Assembly (NCBI GenBank): GCA_963726405.1
Contig: CAVSCF010000014.1
Location: 1 to 64,000 of the forward strand
Source of the DNA: JAOUJD01 sp963726405
GTDB taxonomy: Bacteria > Pseudomonadota > Gammaproteobacteria > Burkholderiales > Burkholderiaceae_F
Direction: 5' to 3'
DNA length: 64,000 bases
The position numbers were made by a program, and so were the translations under genes. This document shows positions 43,506 through 51,328 of the stretch, piece after piece. Each line of letters begins with the position of its first letter. The first letter of the stretch is position 1. The notes beneath the pieces were generated by a model. It was given only the letters and a program-made list of their open reading frames with translations. It was not told the origin of the DNA and made no database searches.

Positions 43506-44555
43506 ATGCCGATCGAATCCCGCCTGAATCTCCTTTCCTACCTCGGCACCCACCCGGAAATTGCGGGCCCGCCGCGCCACGCGGGTGCGAACTCGGCCGT
43601 CGTCGGCCGAATCACGCTCGGCCGCGATGCATGGCTCGGCGCGGCCAGCGTCATTCGCGCCGACGGTCACTATGTCCGCGCGGGCGACGACCTCACGCTG
43701 GGCCACGGCGCCACCATTCACATCGCGCACGACGTCTACCCAACGGTGATCGGCAATAGCGTGACCGTCGGCAGCAATGCCGTGATTCACGCGTGCGAAG
43801 TGCGGGACGGCTGCATCGTGGAGGACGGCGCCGTCATCCTCGACGGCTGCGTCATCGAGGCGGGCGCGGTGATCGAGGCGGGCTCGGTGGTCTATCCGCG
43901 CAGCAAGCTCGAGGGGGGCCACGTATATGCCGGGAAGCCCGCCAAGGCGCAGCGAGCCATCGACGCCGCGGAACTGGCCGAACGCCGGCGGCAACTACGA
44001 CAGCGGCTCGCCGACGACCCGTCCGAACGCGCGCCGGGCTCCAGCGAAGGGCCGGAGCTCGACCCGACGGCGTTCGTCGCCAATACCGCCGCCCTGTCCG
44101 GCCGCGTCGTCGCGGGGCCGCACACAAGCATCTGGTACAGCTGCGAACTCGACGCCGCCGGCGGCGAGATCGTCATCGGCGACCGGACCAACGTGCAGGA
44201 CAACTCGGTCCTGCGTTGCACTCCGGGCGCGCGGATGGTGCTGGGCAAGGACAGCACGATCGGACACAACGTGACGATGGCCGACTGCACCATCGGCGAT
44301 CGGTGCCTGATCGGCATCGGCAGCGTGGTCGCCCCGGGGACCGTCGTCAAAGACGACGTGTTCCTCGCCGCCGGAGCGGCCACGTCGCCCGGCCAGGTGC
44401 TGACTGCCGGTCACCTCTACGGCGGCCAGCCCGCGCGCGTGATCGCGCCGCTCGACGAGCGGAAGCGCGAGTTGATCAGGCACACGATCGGCACCTACTG
44501 CGACTACGCCGCGGAGCTCGCCCGCGTGCAGCGACAGGCGGCGACGGCACGGTGA
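43506..44555 (+). CDS. Tandem gamma-carbonic-anhydrase-like fusion protein
   Basis: 349 residues with two left-handed beta-helix domains (about 1-170 and 180-349) of the gamma-CA/CaiE type. Domain 1 has TIHIAHDV and VGSNAVIHACEV; domain 2 has NVQDNSVLRCTPG and IGHNVTMADCTIGDRCLIG. Against the Cam zinc ligands His81/His117/His122, domain 1 keeps the first and third (His, Ser, His) and domain 2 only the second (Arg, His, Asp). Each ends in a C-terminal helix (AAELAERRRQLRQRL; LDERKRELIRHTIG). Enzymatic activity is therefore open. GTGA overlap with hslO. ATG at 43506 is the first good start. Confidence 0.88.
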   Translation: MPIESRLNLLSYLGTHPEIAGPPRHAGANSAVVGRITLGRDAWLGAASVIRADGHYVRAGDDLTLGHGATIHIAHDVYPTVIGNSVTVGSNAVIHACEVRDGCIVEDGAVILDGCVIEAGAVIEAGSVVYPRSKLEGGHVYAGKPAKAQRAIDAAELAERRRQLRQRLADDPSERAPGSSEGPELDPTAFVANTAALSGRVVAGPHTSIWYSCELDAAGGEIVIGDRTNVQDNSVLRCTPGARMVLGKDSTIGHNVTMADCTIGDRCLIGIGSVVAPGTVVKDDVFLAAGAATSPGQVLTAGHLYGGQPARVIAPLDERKRELIRHTIGTYCDYAAELARVQRQAATAR

Positions 44556-45460
44556 CGGATCGGCTGCTCAAGTTCCTGTTCAAGGCCGCGCCCGTCCGCG
44601 GCGGCCTGGTGCGCATCGAGGAGGCGTGGCAGCAGATGGTGGCGCTGCACGACTTCCCGCCGGTCGTCACGCGCCTGCTCGGCGAGATGGTGGCCGCGGG
44701 CGCACTGCTCGCCACCAGCATCAAATTCAACGGGGCGCTGGTGATGCAGGTGCACGGCGACGGACCGGTCAAGCTGCTGGTGGTCGAGTGCCTGCCCGAC
44801 CTCGCCATCCGTGCCACCGCAACGATCGCAGACGCGCCGATCGCCGCGGACGCGTCGATGCGCGACATGATCAACCGGAACGGCCGCGGCCGGTTCGCCA
44901 TCACGCTCGATCCGCGCGATGCGCTGCCCGGCCAGCAGCCCTACCAGGGCATCGTCCCGCTCGACGGCGAGACGATGGCGGACGTGCTGCAGGCGTACAT
45001 GCGGCAGTCGGAGCAACTCGAGACACGGTTGTGGCTGGCGGCGAGCGAGCACGTGAGCGCAGGATTGTTGCTGCAAAGCCTGCCCGCCGAGGGCGGGACC
45101 GCGCCCGCCGGCGATGACGATGCCTGGGACCGTGCCGTGACGCTCGCGCACACGATCACCCGCCAAGAGCTGCTGACGCTGGGAGCGGAGGACGTGCTGC
45201 GCCGCCTCTTCTGGCAGGAGTCGCTGGAACACTATCCGCCGATGAGCCCGCACTTCGCCTGCACGTGCTCGCGCGAACGCATCGGCCGGATGCTCGTATC
45301 GCTCGGGCGCGAGGAAGTCGACTCGATCATCGACGAACAGGGCACGGTGACGGTGACGTGCGATTTCTGCAGCCGCCAGTACACGTTCGACCCGGTCGAC
45401 GTCACCCAGCTCTTCACGAGCGGACAGACGGCTGAGCCCGATGCCGCGAGCCGGCACTGA
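44552..45460 (+). CDS. hslO: Redox-regulated chaperone Hsp33
   Basis: Holdase activated by oxidation and unfolding. 302 residues from the GTG that overlaps the preceding stop. N-terminal domain: VRIEEAWQQMVALHDFPPVV, LGEMVAAGALLATSIKFNG, MQVHGDGPVKLLVVEC; linker and C-terminal zinc centre with CTCSRERIGRM (CxC) and VTCDFCSRQYTF (CxxC), the four cysteines that form the redox switch. Slightly longer than E. coli Hsp33. The coupling to a gamma-CA-like gene is seen in relatives too, but the reason is not known. Confidence 0.95.
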   Translation: MTDRLLKFLFKAAPVRGGLVRIEEAWQQMVALHDFPPVVTRLLGEMVAAGALLATSIKFNGALVMQVHGDGPVKLLVVECLPDLAIRATATIADAPIAADASMRDMINRNGRGRFAITLDPRDALPGQQPYQGIVPLDGETMADVLQAYMRQSEQLETRLWLAASEHVSAGLLLQSLPAEGGTAPAGDDDAWDRAVTLAHTITRQELLTLGAEDVLRRLFWQESLEHYPPMSPHFACTCSRERIGRMLVSLGREEVDSIIDEQGTVTVTCDFCSRQYTFDPVDVTQLFTSGQTAEPDAASRH

Positions 45461-45514
45461 AGCGTCGCGGGCGCGAGACTCGCGCGAGGACCGCTGAGCG
45501 GCCCGGACCGCCGC

Positions 45515-46063
45515 CTACTTCGCGTTGTCGGGCGGAGTCAGCACCACCTGGCCGTCCTTGACCGGCAACTGCGCGCCGGGCTTGAACGATGTGCGCGCCA
45601 CCTTGTCCTTGCCGTCGAGACGATAGGTGACGTCGTAGCCGATCACCTTGCGCGACGTGTCGTTGACGGTCGTGCAGCGCGTTTCCGTCGTCGTCGTCAC
45701 GTCCTTTTCCTGCATGTTCTTCTGGACCTGGTTGCCTGCATAGGCGCCGCCGGCCGCACCCGCCACCGTGGCCACCGTCTTGCCGCGGCCACCCCCGATC
45801 GTGCTGCCCACGAGGCCGCCCGCCACGCCGCCGATGACCGTGCCGGCAACCCGGTTCTCATCCTTGACCGGCGCCTTCTTCTGCACCTGCACGTCCTTGC
45901 ACTCCTGCCGCGGCGTGGTGACCGTCTGGGACACCTCCTTCACGGCAATGACATCCGCGTACTTCGGCTGGTTCATCGCCTTGAAGCCGGTCACCGCACC
46001 CCCGGTGAGCACGACCATCGCGATACCACCGATGACGATTCCCTTGATCATCGACTTTTCCAT
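45515..46063 (-). CDS. Glycine-zipper 2TM-domain membrane protein
   Basis: 182 residues. An N-terminal hydrophobic helix (IKGIVIGGIAMVVLTGGAVTG) is followed by a paired Cys region (CKDVQVQKK ... RCTTVNDTS) and a glycine-zipper hairpin AGTVIGGVAGGLVGSTIGGGRG plus VAGAAGGAYAGNQV (Rick_17kDa-like/2TM). Such proteins sit in the envelope and are often stress-linked. ATG at 46063; a longer ORF upstream lacks support. Function unknown. Confidence 0.85.
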   Translation of the reverse strand: MEKSMIKGIVIGGIAMVVLTGGAVTGFKAMNQPKYADVIAVKEVSQTVTTPRQECKDVQVQKKAPVKDENRVAGTVIGGVAGGLVGSTIGGGRGKTVATVAGAAGGAYAGNQVQKNMQEKDVTTTTETRCTTVNDTSRKVIGYDVTYRLDGKDKVARTSFKPGAQLPVKDGQVVLTPPDNAK

Positions 46064-46223
46064 GCTTCTGTCTTTCCCTCGTGACCGTCCCCGCCTCGAA
46101 CGGCGTGACTCCCGCCAGATTGGCACATCCCGCGCCCGGTCGCCACGCCGGAATCGGGTTAATCCGTCCTCGCCGCTCGGTGGTTGCATTGCATCCTTTG
46201 AGACCATCGCCGCAGCGGGCTTC

Positions 46224-46229
46224 TACAAT
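46224..46229 (+). promoter_or_regulatory. -10 box of the M20 hydrolase gene (leaderless)
   Basis: TACAAT, 8 nt before the ATG at 46238, in the divergent spacer to the glycine-zipper gene. Confidence 0.45.
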
Positions 46230-46237
46230 GTCCGCCT

Positions 46238-47479
46238 ATGCCTTGCATCGACTCACAACGTCTCCTTTCCGACCTGCGCACGCTGCGTTCCATCGGCGCG
46301 CATGGCCCCGGCGTCGTGCGCCCGGCCTTCAGCGCCGCCGACATGGAAGCGCGGCGCTGGTTGATGTCCCGATACGCTGAGGCCGGTCTCGACGCGACGA
46401 TCGACGGCGTCGGAAACGTCCTCGGTCGCTCCCGCCAGCCGGGAAAGGCGCTGCTCATCGGCTCGCACTCCGACACGCAACCCACGGGCGGTTGGCTCGA
46501 CGGCGCACTCGGCGTCATCTACGGACTGGAAGTCGTGCGCGCGCTGGCCGCCGACGAGGCCACGCGCGGATTCCCCGTCGAGGCAGTCTCGTTCCAGGAC
46601 GAGGAGGCGCGGTTCGTCGGCTGCCTCGGCAGCCGCTCGCTGATCGGCGCGCTACCGCCCGAAATGGAGCAGGGAGCGGCCGACACGCACGGCGTGCCGC
46701 TCGCGGACGCACTGCGCGACGCCGGACTGCACGGCGCGCCACGACTGCGCCTCGATCCCGCCCGCTATGCCGGCTTCCTCGAACCGCACATCGAGCAGGG
46801 TCCTCATCTGGAGGAAGCGGGACATCGGATCGGGGTGGTCACAGGGATCGTCGGCCTGCGCGGCTTTCGCTTCGTCTTTCGCGGGCAGCAGAACCACGCG
46901 GGCACGACGATGATGGCGCGACGCCGGGATGCCGCGACGGCGCTCTACGAACTCGCTCACCGGATCAACCAGGAATTTCCCAAGGTCGCCGCCCCACGCA
47001 GCGTCTGGACGATGGGGCGCGTGCGCATCGAGCCCAACGCCGCTTCCATCGTTCCCGGTTATGCCGAACTGGACCTGCAGTTCCGCGATGCCGAGGACGG
47101 GCCGCTCGACGCTTTCGAACACGTCGTCGCCCGCCTTGTCGCGGAGTTCAACGAACGGGGGGCCGTCACGGTCGACGCCATCCGCGCGCGTGCGCCGATC
47201 CGTCCGACCCGCATGGATGCGCGGCTGCAATCGCACATCGAAGCCGCCGCGGAACGCCGCTCGCACGGGAAGTGGCAGCGCATGCCGAGCGGCGCATTCC
47301 ACGACGCCGGCATCGTGGCGGCCTGCCTGCCGTCGGCCATGTTGTTCATCCCCTCGATCGGCGGGATCAGCCACGACTTCGCCGAAGACAGTCGCGAAGA
47401 CGACATCGTCCACGGATGCGAGGTGGTCGCCGACGCCGCTGCGTCCATCCTCGCCGAAGCGAACCGCGCCCGGAGTTAG
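46238..47479 (+). CDS. M20-family Zn-dependent amidohydrolase (carbamoylase/allantoate amidohydrolase type)
   Basis: 413 residues of the N-carbamoyl-L-amino-acid hydrolase/allantoate amidohydrolase branch of M20. Metal ligands: GSHSDTQPTGGWLDGALGV (His, Asp), SFQDEEARFVGCLGSRSL (Glu pair) and HIEQGPHLEE (His); dimerisation lid RFVFRGQQNHAGTTMMARRRD; C-terminal SGAFHDAGIVA with ligand His and PSIGGISHDFAEDS. It releases ammonia from an N-carbamoyl or ureido compound; the precise substrate is not predictable. Convergent with the iron alcohol dehydrogenase. Confidence 0.9.
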   Translation: MPCIDSQRLLSDLRTLRSIGAHGPGVVRPAFSAADMEARRWLMSRYAEAGLDATIDGVGNVLGRSRQPGKALLIGSHSDTQPTGGWLDGALGVIYGLEVVRALAADEATRGFPVEAVSFQDEEARFVGCLGSRSLIGALPPEMEQGAADTHGVPLADALRDAGLHGAPRLRLDPARYAGFLEPHIEQGPHLEEAGHRIGVVTGIVGLRGFRFVFRGQQNHAGTTMMARRRDAATALYELAHRINQEFPKVAAPRSVWTMGRVRIEPNAASIVPGYAELDLQFRDAEDGPLDAFEHVVARLVAEFNERGAVTVDAIRARAPIRPTRMDARLQSHIEAAAERRSHGKWQRMPSGAFHDAGIVAACLPSAMLFIPSIGGISHDFAEDSREDDIVHGCEVVADAAASILAEANRARS

Positions 47480-47495
47480 CTAGAGGCGCGGGTTC

Positions 47496-48857
47496 TCACG
47501 CCGGAGTCTGCGCTACGGTGCGGCGCCGGGCGGGTCTCGCCGGCGCGACCTTGCGCGCGCTCGCCTTGCGGGCGGCCGACTGCGCGGACTTCGACGGCTT
47601 GGCCGTCGCGGCCTTCGACACCCGAGCGGCGGGCATCGGCAGCACGTTGCGGAGCAGGGCCTCGCAGTCGGCCTGCAGCATCACGCGCGGCACGGGGTAG
47701 TTGGCGTCGGCCTCGCGGCAGGCGGCTTTGGCCAGGGCCGGAATGTCGGCCTGGCGCAGCGCCTCCAGCGTGCGCGGGATGCCGACCGTGCGGCTGAGGC
47801 TGTCGACGCTGTCGAGGAACTTGCGCGCCAGCTCCTCGCGCGAATCGCCCGTGCGACCCACATTGGCGCGCAGCGCCAACGTAGCCAGCCGGCCGACCGT
47901 CGCGCTGGCCGAGAAGCGCAGCACGTGCGGCAGCATGATGGCGTTGGCCAGGCCATGCGGCGTGTGGTACTTGCCGCCGAGCTGGTGGGCGATCGCGTGC
48001 ACGTTGCCGACATTGGCGCGGGTGAATGCCATGCCGGCGTAGGTGGAGGCAAGCGCCATCTGCTCGCGGGCCACCAGGTCGTCGCCGCGGTCATAGGCGC
48101 GCGGCAGGTTCTCGAAGATCATCGCCACCGCCGCCAGCGCCATGCGGTCGGTGAACTCGGTCGACCAGTCTCCCAGGTAGGCCTCCAATGCGTGCGTCAG
48201 CGCGTCCATGCCGGTGGCGGCGGTCACTGCCGGCGGCAGTCCGGCCATCAGCAGCGGGTCCAGCGCAGCCATCTGCGGCACGATGCGCGTGTCAGCGATC
48301 ACGAGCTTGCGCTCGTGCGCCGGGTCGGAGATCACCGCGGCGACCGTGACCTCGGAGCCGGTGCCGGCGGTGGTCGGAACCGCGTACAGCGGCGGCGGCG
48401 CATGCAGGCCCTTGAAGTAGCCGACCAGCTTGCGCGGGTGCTTGTTGTTCGCGGCGGCCAGGCCGATGGTCTTCGCCGCATCCATCACCGAGCCGCCGCC
48501 GAAGGCGACGATCGCGTCGCAGCCCTTGCGGCGGTAAAGGTCGATGCCTTTCTCGATCAGCGGGATCGGCGCATCGGGCGTGATCTCGTCGTAGACGAGC
48601 ACCGCAGTACCGCCGGCCTGCAGCGCGTCAAGGAAGGACTTCATCAGGCCGAGCCCGGCAACGACACCGTCGGACACGACGAGGATCTTGCGGTGGCCAA
48701 AGGCGCCGATCGCCTGGCCCAGCCGCGCGCTCGCGCCGGGGCCGACCAGCAAGGTCGGCTGCGGGATCGGCAGCAGCCGCGTGGCCAGGCCGGCCGCCTT
48801 CTTGACCACGGGCAGCCCGACTGTGCGGGTCAAGTCGCCAAGCCTGTTCGTCATCAA
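47496..48857 (-). CDS. Iron-containing alcohol dehydrogenase with basic C-terminal tail
   Basis: 453 residues. Residues 1-400 are a group III (Fe) alcohol dehydrogenase: VGPGASARLGQAIGAFGHRK, AFGGGSVMDAAKTIGLA (NAD-binding), VPTTAGTGSEVTVAAVI, and the metal histidines in ALTHALEAYLG and NVHAIAHQLGGKYHTPHGLANA. The last ~45 residues are a low-complexity Ala/Lys/Arg/Ser tail (SKAATAKPSKSAQSAARKAS..) unrelated to the family. It is divergent from the reductase at 48984, whose C-terminus carries a similar tail. Probably reduces the aldehyde made by that reductase. Codons are strongly CTG/GCG-biased. Confidence 0.88.
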   Translation of the reverse strand: MMTNRLGDLTRTVGLPVVKKAAGLATRLLPIPQPTLLVGPGASARLGQAIGAFGHRKILVVSDGVVAGLGLMKSFLDALQAGGTAVLVYDEITPDAPIPLIEKGIDLYRRKGCDAIVAFGGGSVMDAAKTIGLAAANNKHPRKLVGYFKGLHAPPPLYAVPTTAGTGSEVTVAAVISDPAHERKLVIADTRIVPQMAALDPLLMAGLPPAVTAATGMDALTHALEAYLGDWSTEFTDRMALAAVAMIFENLPRAYDRGDDLVAREQMALASTYAGMAFTRANVGNVHAIAHQLGGKYHTPHGLANAIMLPHVLRFSASATVGRLATLALRANVGRTGDSREELARKFLDSVDSLSRTVGIPRTLEALRQADIPALAKAACREADANYPVPRVMLQADCEALLRNVLPMPAARVSKAATAKPSKSAQSAARKASARKVAPARPARRRTVAQTPA

Positions 48858-48983
48858 GAGCCTCCGTATTCACTGTGCTTGACTGCGAGGTGCAGGCGCG
48901 CTGTCACGCGCGACGCCGGCCCTTTCAACCCATTGGGTCCGATCAAGTCTGCTCAGGAGACACCCGTCCGTCACGGGAAAATC

Positions 48984-51176
48984 ATGAAAAACGTGATCAG
49001 CATCAGCCTTGGCGCGAGCAACCAGGACTTTAGGTTCACCACTCAGTTCCTCGGCGAGCACGTGACCGTGCGCCGGCTCGGCACGGACGGCAGCCTGGCC
49101 ACGGCGGAGAAGCTGGTCAGGCAATGGGACGGAAAGGCCGATGCGATCGGCCTGGGCGTGGCCAAGGAGGGCGACGGCGGCGGCTGGCTGCGACGGGAAG
49201 CGCAGGACGCGGCCCGCCTCGCGGCCAAGGTGAAAGCGAGCCCGGTGACGAGCGGCGAGCGGCTGGGCGAGATCTTCCTCGAGTGGGCCGTGCGACACGC
49301 GCAGATCGCGCTGGGCCAGTACTTCAACAACGCCAAGGTGCTGTTCTTCTCGGGCATCGCGAACCAGAAGCTGGCCGCTTCGATGGCCGAGTACACCGAC
49401 AACTTCCAGTTCGCCGACCCGGTGCTGCAACTGGGCGTGCCCAAGCTGCTGACCTCGCTCGATGCGCTGGCGCTCTACCAGCGCGGCGCGCACTACGTGT
49501 CAGGCTGGGAGCCGCCGCGCGTGCTGGCCGAGGGCGTGCTGAGCGACTGGAGCAGGTACGTGCTCAGAAAGGCGATGCAGAGCGCCACCGTGATCGTCGC
49601 CCCCGTGCACGAGCTGGATGCCTTCGGCCTCGAGGACCTGGCCGGCAAGACCATCATCACGACCACGGTCAACGACGAGCGCATCGAGCAGTTCCGCGAC
49701 AAGGGTGTCCACCTGATCGTCGACGGGGCGCCGTTCCTGTTCGACCACGTATTGGCGCCCAACCTGCTGGACGCGATGATCATCGCTGCCACCGGCAAGC
49801 AGCCGGACGAGCTGCTCGAGGACGACTACCTCGAGATCATCACCGATCTCGGCATCGAGCCGCGCATCATCTATCCGAACGGTTTCCGCCGCACCAACCG
49901 CTTCGCCTTCGTGATCCACCCGCTGTCGCAGGAGTACTTCAAGACGATCAAGCAGATCGACCTGCTGTCGCGCGTGTCGCCGCCGGTGTTCATGGACTCG
50001 CTCGAGAAGATCATGGCCTACGCGCCACCGTTCGTGTACTCGCACGTCACCGGAATCCGCTCGCCCACCGGCGTGGAGGCCGAGGGCTGGCTGATCTCGG
50101 TCGGTGGCACGCCGCGCGAGATCATGAGCCGCAGCCCCGAGTTCACCTACCGGCGGCTGCTCGACGCGGCCAGGATCGCCAAGAAGCTCGGCGCGCAGAT
50201 CATGGGCCTGGGCGCGTTCACCAAGGTGGTGGGCGACGCCGGCGCCACCGTCGCCAAGCGCGCGCCGCTGCCCATCACGACCGGCAACAGCTACTCCGCC
50301 TCCGGTGCGCTGTGGGCCGCGCACGACGCCGTGCTCAAGCTCGGCCTGGTGCCGCGGCCGAATGGCCGAGAGAAGGTGAAGTTCAAGGCGATGGTGGTGG
50401 GCGCGACCGGCGCCATCGGCTCCGTGTGCGCGCGGCTGCTGGTCCAGGTGGCCGAGGAGGTCTACATGGTCTCGCCCGAGACCGCCAAGCTGCTGGCGCT
50501 GAAGGAGTCGATCCTGAAGGAAACGCCGCAGGCGAAGATGTTCCTGTCGGCGCGCGCCGACAAGGACATTGCCGACATGGACATGATCGTCACCGCCACC
50601 TCGGGCGCCGGCAAGAAGATCCTCGACATCATGAAGGTCAAGCCCGGCTGCGTCATCACCGACGTCGCGCGACCGCTGGACCTGCCGCCCGAAGAGGTCG
50701 CCAAGCGGCCGGACGTGCTGGTGATCGAGTCCGGCGAGATCGAGCTGCCGGGCGACGTGTCGATGAAGAACATCGGCCTGCCGAAAAACGTCGCCTACGC
50801 CTGTCTGGCCGAGACCATCGTGCTGGCGCTCGAAGGCCGTTTCGAGAACTTCACCGTCGGCCGCGCGATCGAGTGGGAAAAGGTCCGCGAGATCTACAAG
50901 CTGGGGCTGAAGCACGGCATGAAGCTCGCCGCGATCTCGGGCGTGAACGGGCCGTTCTCGGACGACGATATCGCGCGCGTGCGCGAACTCGCACTGGCCG
51001 AGCGGGCGCGCCGCGCACGGGCGCACGCCCGCGCCGAGGCCCGCGCGAAGAAGGCCGGCGCGGCCCCGCGCCTTGCAGCGGCGCGTTCCAAGCGTGGTGC
51101 CGTCCCGAAGACCTCCCCCGCGCGACGGCCCGTATCACGGGCGCGTACCGTTCCGGCAGTCGCGGGCAAGGCCTAG
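48984..51176 (+). CDS. Acyl-ACP-reductase-like aldehyde-forming protein with basic C-terminal tail
   Basis: 730 residues. Residues about 400-680 resemble the cyanobacterial long-chain acyl-ACP reductase (AAR): LGAFTKVVGDAGATVA, PITTGNSYSASGALWA, the dinucleotide motif MVVGATGAIGSVCARLL (about 470-486) and YACLAETIVLALEGRFENF, in which Cys607 corresponds to AAR's catalytic Cys in ACFAEAMLLEFEG. The N-terminal ~370 residues form an extra domain I do not recognise. The last ~60 residues are a Lys/Arg/Ala-rich tail. Cyanobacterial AAR has about 340 residues and neither addition. ATG at 48984 (MKNVISISLGASNQ) is preferred over the long upstream extension, which is antisense to the dehydrogenase. 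Expected product: a fatty aldehyde. Confidence 0.8.
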   Translation: MKNVISISLGASNQDFRFTTQFLGEHVTVRRLGTDGSLATAEKLVRQWDGKADAIGLGVAKEGDGGGWLRREAQDAARLAAKVKASPVTSGERLGEIFLEWAVRHAQIALGQYFNNAKVLFFSGIANQKLAASMAEYTDNFQFADPVLQLGVPKLLTSLDALALYQRGAHYVSGWEPPRVLAEGVLSDWSRYVLRKAMQSATVIVAPVHELDAFGLEDLAGKTIITTTVNDERIEQFRDKGVHLIVDGAPFLFDHVLAPNLLDAMIIAATGKQPDELLEDDYLEIITDLGIEPRIIYPNGFRRTNRFAFVIHPLSQEYFKTIKQIDLLSRVSPPVFMDSLEKIMAYAPPFVYSHVTGIRSPTGVEAEGWLISVGGTPREIMSRSPEFTYRRLLDAARIAKKLGAQIMGLGAFTKVVGDAGATVAKRAPLPITTGNSYSASGALWAAHDAVLKLGLVPRPNGREKVKFKAMVVGATGAIGSVCARLLVQVAEEVYMVSPETAKLLALKESILKETPQAKMFLSARADKDIADMDMIVTATSGAGKKILDIMKVKPGCVITDVARPLDLPPEEVAKRPDVLVIESGEIELPGDVSMKNIGLPKNVAYACLAETIVLALEGRFENFTVGRAIEWEKVREIYKLGLKHGMKLAAISGVNGPFSDDDIARVRELALAERARRARAHARAEARAKKAGAAPRLAAARSKRGAVPKTSPARRPVSRARTVPAVAGKA

Positions 51177-51328
51177 CAGGCTGGTGAGCCGCGCGACGAG
51201 CCAGGCGAGCGAAGCCTGCCTGGTCTGCTTCGCTCGGCGGCTGTTGCGATCGCTGCCCCGCCGGTCATCCCGGGCCGGGCCGTGTCCATGCCATCCCGGT
51301 CGACGGCCGACTTCAGAGCTGCGGGAAG

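Noticed and set aside
47925..48983. N-terminal extension of the reductase frame
   Set aside because: It is antisense to the alcohol dehydrogenase; the protein has a sensible start at 48984 (MKNVISISLG).
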